The notes under the pieces were generated by a model that searched no databases, was not told the origin of the DNA, and worked only from the letters and a program-made list of their open reading frames with translations. From positions 1,798,001 through 1,862,000 of the forward strand of contig NZ_CP099734.1 in NCBI RefSeq assembly GCF_025398175.1: a DNA stretch of 64,000 nt, read 5' to 3'. Source of the stretch: Photobacterium sp. TY1-4 (GTDB lineage Bacteria; Pseudomonadota; Gammaproteobacteria; Enterobacterales; Vibrionaceae). Position 1 is the stretch's first letter. Every line of letters begins with the position of its first letter. The position numbers were made by a program, and so were the translations under genes. Below are positions 29,098 through 37,560 of the stretch, piece by piece.

Positions 29098-29235
29098 TTA
29101 TTCTGCGATTTCAAAGATAGAATCAATAATGATGGGCAAATTGCCGGTTCGGACACAATGGCAGTAACTGCCTTTGGGATCGCTTGCGGCGGGTAATACC
29201 AGCTCGAGCGATTCGAGCCTGCGTTCTATTTCCAT
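29098..29235 (-). pseudogene. RidA-family N-terminal remnant
   Basis: A 45-codon frame starting MEIERRLESLELVLPAAS, then DPKGSYCHCVRTGNL, matches the beginning of RidA/YjgF-family proteins (normally 110-155 residues; compare the family pattern IERRL..L.I.LP...P...Y...V..GNL). It stops soon after GNL with an unrelated tail. A good GGAGG precedes the ATG, so the fragment may still be translated, but the trimeric fold and the active-site Arg region are missing. It is most likely the relic of a deletion next to the catabolic operon. Intact RidA proteins remove reactive enamine/imine intermediates. Confidence 0.6.
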
Positions 29236-29438
29236 CCATCCTCCATGATTGGGTTCAGTGTGACATCCTGTCACTGTAATATGCCATCGCGTTGATATAT
29301 TAATACAATCATAACAATAAAGTAAAAAATGATGTGATAAGTGAAGGACATAGCCTCATCGACTGAGGCCACGGACTGAACAGCTACCGTCAGGTCGTAA
29401 AAAGCAAGGGAGCAGATTCCATCACGGACAGAAACAGC
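29236..29438. other. Intergenic remainder between the RidA relic and the cupin gene
   Basis: No gene is seen. A TGACATCCTGTCA dyad lies at about 29261-29273, and the middle part is AT-rich, probably the promoter of the leftward relic and acetyltransferase genes. Confidence 0.35.
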
Positions 29439-29440
29439 AA

Positions 29441-29460
29441 CGCCGGACCAGGGTCCGGCG
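29441..29460 (-). terminator. GC-rich hairpin at the end of the catabolic operon
   Basis: A 9-bp perfect stem CGCCGGACC / GGTCCGGCG with a two-base centre lies about 30 bp past the cupin stop. There is no U tract, so it may stabilise the 3' end rather than terminate strongly. Confidence 0.45.
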
Positions 29461-29488
29461 CTTATTCATATCAAAAGCTGTTCACGCA

Positions 29489-29839
29489 TTACTGAATGCC
29501 GTGCAGTTCTTTCCAATTGCCCGGATGAACCACATAGCCAAACAGCGCATGTCCGCCGTAGATCAGCTCGGTTCCTTCCGGGATCCACAGCATTTGCCCC
29601 GGATACACCTTGTGCGTTTTCCCGTTGGCGGTCAGCTCAAAGCAGCCTTCGATCACGAAGACCACTTCGTCATAGAGGACCGTCCAGGCGACTTCGGCGC
29701 CTTCCCATTTGGCGAAGCCAACCCCGAGATTGGGAGAGACTTCCGGGCTCAGTGCCCGGGCCACATAAGCCATCCCCGGCGTGTCACCGCGAACGTTAAA
29801 CTCGAGCGACTGACTGTCGATCACTTTCACTTGCTTCAT
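29489..29839 (-). CDS. EutQ-like cupin protein
   Basis: This 116-residue single-domain cupin resembles the cupin part of EutQ (VVFVIEGCFELTANGKTHKVYPGQMLWIPEGTELIY). The usual metal-binding His residues of cupin motif 1 are largely replaced (YDEVVFVIEG), so metal binding is uncertain. Its ATG overlaps the stop of the FAD oxidase gene by 4 bp (ATGA), so it is translationally coupled and belongs to the catabolic operon. It could be an isomerase, a lyase or a substrate-binding accessory protein for that pathway. Confidence 0.85.
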   Translation of the reverse strand: MKQVKVIDSQSLEFNVRGDTPGMAYVARALSPEVSPNLGVGFAKWEGAEVAWTVLYDEVVFVIEGCFELTANGKTHKVYPGQMLWIPEGTELIYGGHALFGYVVHPGNWKELHGIQ

Positions 29840-31152
29840 AATTCACTCCGGCTTTGCCATTTGGCCAACTGAATTCGACTTCGAACGCCGAGGCCCAGGA
29901 ACGGCTCGGGTGGATTCAGACTTGGCATCCCTGTCACCTGGCGGATATCGGTCAGCGCGGTGGAAGATGCCCCCATCACATAATCAGCCAGTAAGGTACC
30001 CGAAATAGTGCCCCACGCAGCGCCAACCCCGTTATCACAGGCGCTGGCATAAACCCCGTCATCCAGTTGACCAAAGAAGTTGGTGAAATTACGGGAAATC
30101 GCGTAGACACCGCCCCAGGTATGGGTAAACGGTACCTCCGCCAACTCCGAATAGCGCGCCTGAAACACCTGGCGATGATCGTTGTGGATCTGCTGCCGCA
30201 CAGCATCACTGATACTGGCGCCGTATTTCGGTACATGTTTGTACGTGTTGCGGATCAGGATCCGCCGATCAGCCGTCATCCGCAGGGTGGTCCCGGCATG
30301 ATCGGCCGGGGTCAGCCCCCAGTTAAGCTGCCCGCCATATCGCTGCATTTCTGCATCGGTCAGCGGCCGTGTCCAGCTGGCAAAAGTCATTACCGGCAGC
30401 AGGCGGTTTTTCAGGTAACCAAACTCACGGGTAAAGATACTGGTGCCGAGCAGCAGCTCAGGCGTATTCACCACCCCGTGATCGCCCTGCAAAACCCAGT
30501 TGTCACCCGCTTTGCGAAGGCTGCGAATGGGTGAGTTTTCAAAGACCGTTACATTCTCCGGCAAACTGTCACCCAGCCCGCGCACCAGTGCCGCAGGCTG
30601 CATCAGGTAACCCCCGGGGGTGTAAATGGCACGGCTGTAATAATTGGTACCCAGCACTGTGGCCAACTCAGCGCCGCCAACGTGCTCAAACGGCTCGCCA
30701 AGATCGGTCATCAGATGCTCAAAATGATCGAGATACGCTTCGCCGCGCGCGCCGACTGCACCCTGATATTTGCCGACGGCTGACCACTGGCAATCAATCC
30801 CATATTGTTTGACCAACCGGGACAGCTGTGAAATCGCCGACCGATTCAGAGACAGCAGCTTTTGCTTGTGCGCAGGATCAGGATGCTCAAGGGCAAACTT
30901 GTGCGGCAAATCGATCACAAAGCCGGAGTTACGCCCCGACGCTCCCTGTCCAATCCGCTGGGCATCGATGAGCACGATCCGGGATTCAGGGCTGAGTACC
31001 GCCAGTCGCCGGGCCATCGCCAGTCCGGCAAACCCAGCGCCCAGCACCACGTAATCCGCGTATTCTTCTCCTTTGAGCTGTGGTTTGCCCGGAGCATCGG
31101 GTAGCGCTTGATACCAGCCGCAGGTATGATCATCATTCGGTAAATGAATCAT
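29836..31152 (-). CDS. FAD-dependent amine oxidase/dehydrogenase (PuuB/OrdL type)
   Basis: This 438-residue flavoprotein of the D-amino-acid-oxidase superfamily has the dinucleotide motif VVLGAGFAGLAMARRL near residue 36, then RIGQGASGRNSGFV as in PuuB. Family members oxidise secondary or primary amines such as gamma-glutamylputrescine, sarcosine and N-methyl amino acids. In this operon it would suit the oxidative N-demethylation or deamination step after ring or side-chain oxidation, which is inference. The start has GAGAGGAA directly upstream; a 31-codon extension into the previous gene is rejected. It lies 13 bp after the rubredoxin-reductase gene. Confidence 0.88.
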   Translation of the reverse strand: MIHLPNDDHTCGWYQALPDAPGKPQLKGEEYADYVVLGAGFAGLAMARRLAVLSPESRIVLIDAQRIGQGASGRNSGFVIDLPHKFALEHPDPAHKQKLLSLNRSAISQLSRLVKQYGIDCQWSAVGKYQGAVGARGEAYLDHFEHLMTDLGEPFEHVGGAELATVLGTNYYSRAIYTPGGYLMQPAALVRGLGDSLPENVTVFENSPIRSLRKAGDNWVLQGDHGVVNTPELLLGTSIFTREFGYLKNRLLPVMTFASWTRPLTDAEMQRYGGQLNWGLTPADHAGTTLRMTADRRILIRNTYKHVPKYGASISDAVRQQIHNDHRQVFQARYSELAEVPFTHTWGGVYAISRNFTNFFGQLDDGVYASACDNGVGAAWGTISGTLLADYVMGASSTALTDIRQVTGMPSLNPPEPFLGLGVRSRIQLAKWQSRSEL

Positions 31153-31165
31153 TTCCTCTCTCCCA

Positions 31166-32608
31166 CTACGCTGCAGATTGTTTGAGGGACAACTGTCCCA
31201 GCCACTGCGACCGCAGGGACTGAACCTGTTTTCCGAGCAAGGCAAAGCCGGTCATCATCCCTTCCGGCGAATAGAACGCAGCTGTCAGATCATCGCCTTG
31301 CTGCTCGACCACCCATTCCCCTGCAGTGCCGGCGGCGACCGGGAAAACAGAAAGCGGCAGGATTGGCGTTTTCACCAGCACCGGCGTCGGTGACAAGGTC
31401 ACAGGTGTCAGATGACCAAGCAGGCTTGCGGCCAGCGATGGGATCATCTGATTGATCGGCGCAATATAAGGCTGCCAGCCTTGGGCCGTTTCGACACAGT
31501 CCCCCAGCGAGAAAATATGCGGATCGCTGGTCTGGCCGTATGGGTTCACCGTGATCCCACGTCCGACGTCCAACCCGGCTTGCGCAGCCAAAGCGACATT
31601 CGGCTTGAGACCAACCGCGCTGAGCACCAAATCGGCCTCGAGCTGCTTACCGCAGGTCAACTGCAAGGTATAACCGGATCCCGGATTGCCTGAAGCCGGT
31701 TCAATGCTGGCAATACTGTCCTGCAGTGCCCAGGTAACGCCTTGCGCACTGAGTGCACTTTGCAGCGCTTCACCGAGTTGCTGCGGTATCAGGCGCTCCA
31801 TCGGCCATTGGCCAAGCCCAATCACAGTCACTTCAAAGCCGCTTGCAATCAGATCATTGGCAAACTCACAGCCGATCAGGCCATCACCGAGGATCGCAAT
31901 ACGTTGCTTGCCTTCAAGCTGCTGCCGGAAGCGACGATAATCGACCAGGTCGTTCACGCTCACCACCCCGGTACGATCACCGGCAATCGGAATTTCAATC
32001 GGTGACGCCCCGGTAGCCAGCACGAGTCGGCTGTAAGCATAGGTGCCGATACTGGTGTACAACGTTCGGTTGTCACGATCGATCTGCGCTACCCGGGTAT
32101 GCGGATAAATTCGGATATTCAGCCGTTGCTCCCATGCCAACGCGCTCTCACTCTGCAGGCCATCGCCGTCTTTGCCCATCGCCAACGCATTGGACAACGC
32201 CGGTTTACTGTACAGCGCGCCATCATCAGCAGTGAAGACGGTGATCGGCACATCGGCCGACTGTGCCCGGAGGGCGGCTGCCAGCTGATAACCGCTATGC
32301 CCACTGCCGATGATCACAATCGGCTCAACCGCAAATGTCGATTGACCCACTTCCTGCGGCGTTGGCTGATCTGCCGGGATCACACGACTCTCAGAGGTGC
32401 TCGACACCGCGACGACATCTGTCATTGCTTCCGTCTCGCCCTCGGTGATTTCAATCATTTCAAAATCGGCTTTGCCGACCAGACAATCCGGGCAAAGCCA
32501 GTCATCCGGCACATCTTCCCAAGCTGTCCCCGGCGCAATGCCATCTGAAGGCCAGCCTTGCGCTTCATCGTAAATTAAGCCACAAATGATACAGAGCCAC
32601 TTTTTCAT
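31166..32608 (-). CDS. Rubredoxin fused to NAD(P)H-rubredoxin reductase
   Basis: This 480-residue fusion carries an N-terminal rubredoxin with Cys6, Cys9, Cys39 and Cys42 (the classic spacing) in residues 1-50. An Ala/Ser/Thr-rich linker follows, then an FAD/NAD reductase of the NorW/AlkT type with IIGSGHSG near 97, a second nucleotide motif ILGDGLIGCEF near 233 and the FAD motif IFSLGDC. It should move electrons from NAD(P)H through FAD to its own rubredoxin. No ferredoxin or FMN/2Fe-2S reductase is seen beside the Rieske oxygenase, so this protein is the obvious donor. The start MKKWLCIICG has GGAG upstream. Confidence 0.93.
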   Translation of the reverse strand: MKKWLCIICGLIYDEAQGWPSDGIAPGTAWEDVPDDWLCPDCLVGKADFEMIEITEGETEAMTDVVAVSSTSESRVIPADQPTPQEVGQSTFAVEPIVIIGSGHSGYQLAAALRAQSADVPITVFTADDGALYSKPALSNALAMGKDGDGLQSESALAWEQRLNIRIYPHTRVAQIDRDNRTLYTSIGTYAYSRLVLATGASPIEIPIAGDRTGVVSVNDLVDYRRFRQQLEGKQRIAILGDGLIGCEFANDLIASGFEVTVIGLGQWPMERLIPQQLGEALQSALSAQGVTWALQDSIASIEPASGNPGSGYTLQLTCGKQLEADLVLSAVGLKPNVALAAQAGLDVGRGITVNPYGQTSDPHIFSLGDCVETAQGWQPYIAPINQMIPSLAASLLGHLTPVTLSPTPVLVKTPILPLSVFPVAAGTAGEWVVEQQGDDLTAAFYSPEGMMTGFALLGKQVQSLRSQWLGQLSLKQSAA

Positions 32609-32733
32609 TACTTTGTCTCCAACGACCTTGTTGCATTGCCCTGCCCTGAACATCGGCACTCACGCCACCCTGACCCGTTCCATTCATCAAGGCAGCGTGA
32701 GGCAGATGAAAAGGAAACCAATGTTCTGGCCTA

Positions 32734-34170
32734 CTACTCGTTACTGTCGTGCTGCAAGCGAATCGCGATGTTTCTGGTATGGACATAGCTATAAATCGCT
32801 TCCTGTCCTTTCTCGCGGCCAAACCCGGACAGCCCGACGCCGCCAAACGGGGTTTCAATGCCACCGGCGAACCATTCGTTGATAAACACCTGGCCGCCAC
32901 GCAACTGCTGCGCCACCCGCAGAGTCTGGTTCAGGTTTTCCCCAAACACCCCGGCCACCAAGCCAAATTCAGTGCCATTGGCAATCGCCACAGCTTGTTG
33001 TTCGGTCTCAAACGGGGTGAGCACCAGCACCGGGCCAAACACTTCTTCCTGAGCGATGGTCATTTCGGGTGTCGCTTCAATCACCGTCGGAGCGACGAAA
33101 TAGCCGGACAGTTCCGGGGCGTACCCGCCGGTGAGGATGTTGGCCCCTTCTGAACGGGCCTGTTCAATCATGGCGAGCACCCGCGTTTGCTGATCTTCAG
33201 AGACCAGCGGTGTGAGATCCGGCTGGCTTTCACCCTGACCGATCGTCAACCCTTCAGCCATCGCCACGACCGCGGCTTTGACTTCCTCATATCGATCCTG
33301 CTGCACCAGCAAGCGCGACATCGCAGAGCAAACCTGACCGGCATTGAAGAAAATCCCGACCTGAACGCTTTTCAGTAGCGTGTCCAGGTTGGCATCTTTC
33401 AGTGCAATCGCCGCAGATTTACCGCCCAACTCCATCACCGACGGCGTTGCTCGGTGCGCGGCATCTTTGAGGATCCGCTGACCGGTCGGCACCGAGCCGG
33501 TAAAGACGATCTGATCGACTTCCGGGTGCTGCACCAGATGGCTGCCGACTTCCGAGCCTTTACCACACAGCAGGTTGATCGCCCCTTGCGGGAAACCGGC
33601 GTTTTCAATTGCCTTGACCAGCAACGTCATCGCCAGAGGCGAGATCTCCGGAGATTTGATCACCACCGCGTTGCCTGCCGCCAGGGCCGGCGCCAGCGAG
33701 CGGGCGCAAATCGAGACCGGGAAGTTCCACGGCACAATCTGTACCGAGACCCCGAATGGCACGTACTGGGTAAAATCGACATAGTCTTTGCCGAGCGGGA
33801 TCGACGTTCCTTCCAGCTTGTCCGCCATCCCGGCGTAATATTCGAAATAGCGCGCGGATTCCAGAAACTCATCTTTGGCGTCCTGCAGCGACTTGCCGTT
33901 TTCCCGGCAAGCCACCAGCCCACCTTCGTCAACCATCTCACGGATCGCCGCTGCAGCCTTGAGCATCCATTCAGTTCTGACCGCCGGTCGAACATCCGAC
34001 AACAACCCTTCATTCACGCAGCGGCGGGCAGCGGCCATGGCCCGGTCCGCATCGGCAATATCGGCCTGGGCAATCGTGGCATAAGGATCCGCCGTGCCCG
34101 GATTCATCACCGTGAGAGAGCGGTTCGCGTCACACCACTGACCATCAATGTAATTGAGATAATGGCTCAT
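32734..34170 (-). CDS. NAD(P)-dependent aldehyde dehydrogenase
   Basis: This 478-residue aldehyde dehydrogenase has the catalytic Cys281 (FNAGQVCSAMSR) and general base Glu247 (VMELGGKSAAI). PWNFP, KSPEISPLA and the end FGGVGLSGFGREKG are standard. It is of the betaine-aldehyde / succinate-semialdehyde dehydrogenase type; the substrate cannot be fixed. Its ATG comes 2 bp after the Rieske stop codon, so the two are tightly coupled, suggesting it oxidises the aldehyde released by the oxygenase. Confidence 0.94.
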   Translation of the reverse strand: MSHYLNYIDGQWCDANRSLTVMNPGTADPYATIAQADIADADRAMAAARRCVNEGLLSDVRPAVRTEWMLKAAAAIREMVDEGGLVACRENGKSLQDAKDEFLESARYFEYYAGMADKLEGTSIPLGKDYVDFTQYVPFGVSVQIVPWNFPVSICARSLAPALAAGNAVVIKSPEISPLAMTLLVKAIENAGFPQGAINLLCGKGSEVGSHLVQHPEVDQIVFTGSVPTGQRILKDAAHRATPSVMELGGKSAAIALKDANLDTLLKSVQVGIFFNAGQVCSAMSRLLVQQDRYEEVKAAVVAMAEGLTIGQGESQPDLTPLVSEDQQTRVLAMIEQARSEGANILTGGYAPELSGYFVAPTVIEATPEMTIAQEEVFGPVLVLTPFETEQQAVAIANGTEFGLVAGVFGENLNQTLRVAQQLRGGQVFINEWFAGGIETPFGGVGLSGFGREKGQEAIYSYVHTRNIAIRLQHDSNE

Positions 34171-34172
34171 GA

Positions 34173-35360
34173 TCAGGCCTCCATCGCCGATTTCACTTGT
34201 TTGGCCAGCCAGGTCTGGAAGAAGTGGGTCGGTACATCCATCTCCGGCGAGAACACCCCGCCGCCAAAGCCAGGCGAGTGACGGCCCTGCTGCATGCCTT
34301 CCACGGCACCGATATCTTCTCCGAACACCACGCGCCAGGACTCCACGGTTGCGGTGCGACAGGCGGCGAATTCATCTTTGGTCGCTTCATCACCGACATA
34401 GAAGATACGCAGGTGCTCGATACTCTTATCGGCACTGATAGGTTCGATCATCATGGCGAAAGCATGATCCGCCTGGATCCCCAGCAAGACATTCGGGAAC
34501 AGCGCGATATATTCGGCGTGGCGCAACTTATCTTCCGGCCAGCTCGGGAATTTCGGCAAGTGGGTGCCCGCAGTATCCGACAGGTTGTAAGCCAGACTTC
34601 CCTGACCTGCAAAACGCTCGTCGAACATGATGTTGTAGTGATCTTCAAGCCGCGAGTAGCTGTTCAGGCTCGGATGCACCCAAGGCAGGTGGTAGGCTTC
34701 GCAGTAGTTTTCCACCGCCAGCTTCCAGTTACTGTTGACTTCAATTTCCAGGTTGCCGCCCATGTTCACCCGGCGCAGCAGGCCGAGCCCGTCATCACCA
34801 AGGAATTGCTGCCAGCGTTGCTCCAGCGGTGCAATATGCTGCTCGAAACTTGGCGCATCGCCTGACAGATTGACAAACACCATGTCCATCCAGACCGCAG
34901 AGCGAAGCGGTTTCAGACCGTGTTTTTCACACTTGAAGCGGTCATCTTTGTGCTTGGCGATCCCACCGATATGCGGTGTGCCTTTCAGGTTGCCGTCCAG
35001 ATCATAGGTCCAGGAGTGATACGGACAGCGGATCATTCCCTGCACCTCACCGGCTTCATGCACCAGCTTCATCCCACGGTGACTACAGACGTTATGGAAC
35101 ACCTGAACTTCCCCCTGGCGATTTTTCATCAGCAGCAGTGGCAGGTTCATGAAATCTACGGGCATCACATAGCCGTTTTTGACCAGATCGGAAGCAAAAC
35201 CAATACAGACCCAGGTATTACCAAACACCTGATCGCGCTCAAACGTAAAGTATTCAGCGTTAGTGTAAGCGTCGTTCGGCATCCCGGTCGCCTCGCTGAT
35301 GGGGTTGAGGACGCGATCGACCAGTTCAATAGGGATAATGGTTTGATTGACATTGCTCAT
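34173..35360 (-). CDS. Rieske non-heme iron oxygenase, quaternary-amine type
   Basis: This 395-residue oxygenase alpha subunit has a Rieske 2Fe-2S site at Cys92/His94 and Cys112/His115 (NVCSHRG...RCPYHSW). The mononuclear iron motif NWKLAVENYCEAYHLPWVH supplies His224 and His229. The residue bridging the two centres is Glu221, not the Asp usual in aromatic dioxygenases; Glu here is reported for the carnitine oxygenase CntA. It resembles choline monooxygenase, CntA and GbcA-type enzymes. The start MSNVNQTIIP has GGAGATAAG upstream. It is the first gene of the five-gene leftward operon and is divergent from the BCCT transporter. The substrate is inferred only as an N-methylated or quaternary amine. 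Confidence 0.93.
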   Translation of the reverse strand: MSNVNQTIIPIELVDRVLNPISEATGMPNDAYTNAEYFTFERDQVFGNTWVCIGFASDLVKNGYVMPVDFMNLPLLLMKNRQGEVQVFHNVCSHRGMKLVHEAGEVQGMIRCPYHSWTYDLDGNLKGTPHIGGIAKHKDDRFKCEKHGLKPLRSAVWMDMVFVNLSGDAPSFEQHIAPLEQRWQQFLGDDGLGLLRRVNMGGNLEIEVNSNWKLAVENYCEAYHLPWVHPSLNSYSRLEDHYNIMFDERFAGQGSLAYNLSDTAGTHLPKFPSWPEDKLRHAEYIALFPNVLLGIQADHAFAMMIEPISADKSIEHLRIFYVGDEATKDEFAACRTATVESWRVVFGEDIGAVEGMQQGRHSPGFGGGVFSPEMDVPTHFFQTWLAKQVKSAMEA

Positions 35361-35713
35361 ATTCTTATCTCCGAAAATAGAGTGGTATCCAGTGCGCACA
35401 ACATCGTGTTGTTGTTTGAAAAGCTATTTGAATCGTTGCTTGAATGGAGATGATTCTGGTTAACAACGTCGTAACAAACAAACGACTTTTTCGGAGGGTG
35501 TTAATGAGAAATTATCATTCGTGCATTGATCTGGGTTAATCAATTAAACCTTATTATTAATAAGACTATTAGTTACATGATCAACGCTCATCAATTGATG
35601 ATAATTAATCAGTTGAAACCCGATCCGCCACTCTCTACCCTTTTCAAAAATTAACAAACACGCAACAACACTGAAGCATTGAACCCAAAATTGAATCCAA
35701 AGCACTGAGAGGG
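35361..35713. promoter_or_regulatory. Divergent control region of the Rieske operon and BCCT gene
   Basis: This 353-bp AT-rich region should hold both promoters and the regulator sites. Two perfect palindromes stand out: CTTATTATTAATAAG at 35550-35564 and TCATCAATTGATGA at 35588-35601. An imperfect dyad GGTTAAT / ATTAAACC lies just before, at about 35534-35550. LysR proteins bind AT-rich interrupted dyads, and a LysR gene lies beyond the transporter, so these are candidate operators. No gene is present. Confidence 0.5.
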
Positions 35714-37471
35714 ATGTCTATGAGAGCAACATCAGGGATACTGAAGGGACTCAACCCGACGGTGACGATTGCATCAAAAATTGTCGTCATTGGTTTTGTC
35801 CTGTTCTGCGCGATTCTCGCCAACCAGGCCGGACAATATTTCGAAACCATTTCCAGCATCTTATTGCAGAATATGAAGTGGTTTTATATTGGATTAGTCT
35901 CACTGGTGGTCGGGTTTCTACTGTATTTGATGGTCAGCCGCTATGGCCATATTCGACTCGGCAAAGACGATGAAAAACCAGAATTTAACTATCTGTCGTG
36001 GGTGGCGATGCTGTTCTCCGGCGGGATGGGGATCGGGCTGATTTTCTGGTCGGTGGCCGAACCGATGTGGCACTACGCCGACAATCCGTTTACTGAGGGT
36101 CTCACCAATCAGTCCGCGGCAACGTCCATGAAGCTGACCTTTTTCCACTGGGGCTTACATCCCTGGTCTGTGTTTATTATTGTTGCGCTGGCGCTGGCCT
36201 ATTTTTCTTATCGTAAAGATCTCCCCTTTACCCTCCGCTCTATCCTGTACCCTTTGATTGGGGAGCGCATCTATGGCCCGATTGGTCATACGGTGGATAT
36301 TCTGACCGTCGCCGTCACAGCCTTTGGGATCTCCCAAACGCTGGGGATGGGGGTGATTCAAATCAATTCCGGCTTAAACCAAGCCTTTGGTCTCGATATC
36401 AGCCTGGGCACCCAGCTGGTGATTATTGTCGTCCTCTGTACCTGCGCCGTCGCTTCTGTGCTGTCAGGCGTTGGTAAAGGGATCCGCCGCTTGTCGGAAT
36501 GGAATATGTTACTGTCACTGCTACTGGTTATGGTGGTGCTCTACATCGGCCCGACCCGGTATATTCTCAACACCTTGCTCGAAAGCACCGGTGCTTATGC
36601 ACAAAACATCGTTGGCATGAGCCTGTGGAGCGACGCGCAAAATGACTCCGGCTGGCAGAACTGGTGGACCGCCTACTACTGGCCATGGTGGATGACCTGG
36701 GCACCGTTTGTCGGCATGTTTGTCGCCCGGATCTCGAAAGGTCGTACCATTCGAGAACTGATCGGCGGTGCGCTGATTATCCCAACCCTGATCACCTTCT
36801 TGTGGATTTCTGTCTTCGGCGGCGCGGCGCTGAAAGTCGAGCAGGATGCCCGGATAGCCCACCAGGCACAGGTGGTCGCAGCACAAGAAGCCAATCAGGA
36901 ACCACCGGCAGCATTTACCGGCGGCCCAATTCTCGAAGCGACCAAAGCCGATACCACCCGCGCATTGTTTACCTTGTTTGATAACTTGGATGCCGATCTG
37001 TTCGGAAAACTCCTGAGTACCCTCGCCTGTTTGCTGCTGGGGACGTATTTCATCACCTCGGCGGACTCCGGCACTCTGGTGCTGTGTACCCTGGATGCAG
37101 CCGGTGACAGTGAGCCGCCGACCTCTATCCGGGTGCTCTGGGGGATCATGATTGCAGCGATCGCCGGTGTGTTGCTCTATGCCGGCGGCCTGAAAGCCAT
37201 GCAAACCGCATCAATTATTGCCGGTTTCCCCATTGCTATCTTTATTGCCGTGATGAGCTTCACCCTGTTCCACTGCATCCGCCGCGAGCCAAAACCGTGG
37301 GCCATGCTGCCGGAACACGTCCATCCGGAGCAAGAGAAACTTGACGGCCCGGTTGAGCCATTGGTGGAAGCCAAAACAGAAGCCGCGCCAGCAGCGCAGG
37401 CAACGTATCAAGCGAAGCCGGATCCAGACACAACACCACCGCTCACTCCAAAACCGTTACTCGGGTCATAA
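35714..37471 (+). CDS. BCCT family betaine/carnitine/choline-type transporter
   Basis: This 585-residue transporter has about 12 membrane helices. The glycine-rich helix 3 segment GGMGIGLIFWSVAEPMWHY matches Na+-coupled BCCT proteins. The signature helix 8 YYWPWWMTWAPFVGMFVARISKGRTIREL supplies the Trp cage that binds quaternary ammonium groups. The C-terminal 60 residues are Pro/Ala/Glu-rich and may be regulatory. A second ATG lies two codons in and has better Shine-Dalgarno spacing (GAGAGG). It is divergent from the Rieske operon and probably imports its substrate. Confidence 0.94.
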   Translation: MSMRATSGILKGLNPTVTIASKIVVIGFVLFCAILANQAGQYFETISSILLQNMKWFYIGLVSLVVGFLLYLMVSRYGHIRLGKDDEKPEFNYLSWVAMLFSGGMGIGLIFWSVAEPMWHYADNPFTEGLTNQSAATSMKLTFFHWGLHPWSVFIIVALALAYFSYRKDLPFTLRSILYPLIGERIYGPIGHTVDILTVAVTAFGISQTLGMGVIQINSGLNQAFGLDISLGTQLVIIVVLCTCAVASVLSGVGKGIRRLSEWNMLLSLLLVMVVLYIGPTRYILNTLLESTGAYAQNIVGMSLWSDAQNDSGWQNWWTAYYWPWWMTWAPFVGMFVARISKGRTIRELIGGALIIPTLITFLWISVFGGAALKVEQDARIAHQAQVVAAQEANQEPPAAFTGGPILEATKADTTRALFTLFDNLDADLFGKLLSTLACLLLGTYFITSADSGTLVLCTLDAAGDSEPPTSIRVLWGIMIAAIAGVLLYAGGLKAMQTASIIAGFPIAIFIAVMSFTLFHCIRREPKPWAMLPEHVHPEQEKLDGPVEPLVEAKTEAAPAAQATYQAKPDPDTTPPLTPKPLLGS

Positions 37472-37500
37472 ATCAAACTCAGTCCCGAAACACAACGAAA

Positions 37501-37530
37501 AAAGCTGGAACCTTGGTTTCAGCTTTTTTA
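37501..37530. terminator. Terminator between the BCCT and LysR genes
   Basis: A stem AAAGCTGGAACC / GGTTTCAGCTTT (one G-U pair) is followed by TTTTATT rightward and preceded by A residues, so it can serve both convergent genes. Confidence 0.8.
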
Positions 37531-37560
37531 TTGCGTGAGCCAGACTTGCTTCTCTTCACG

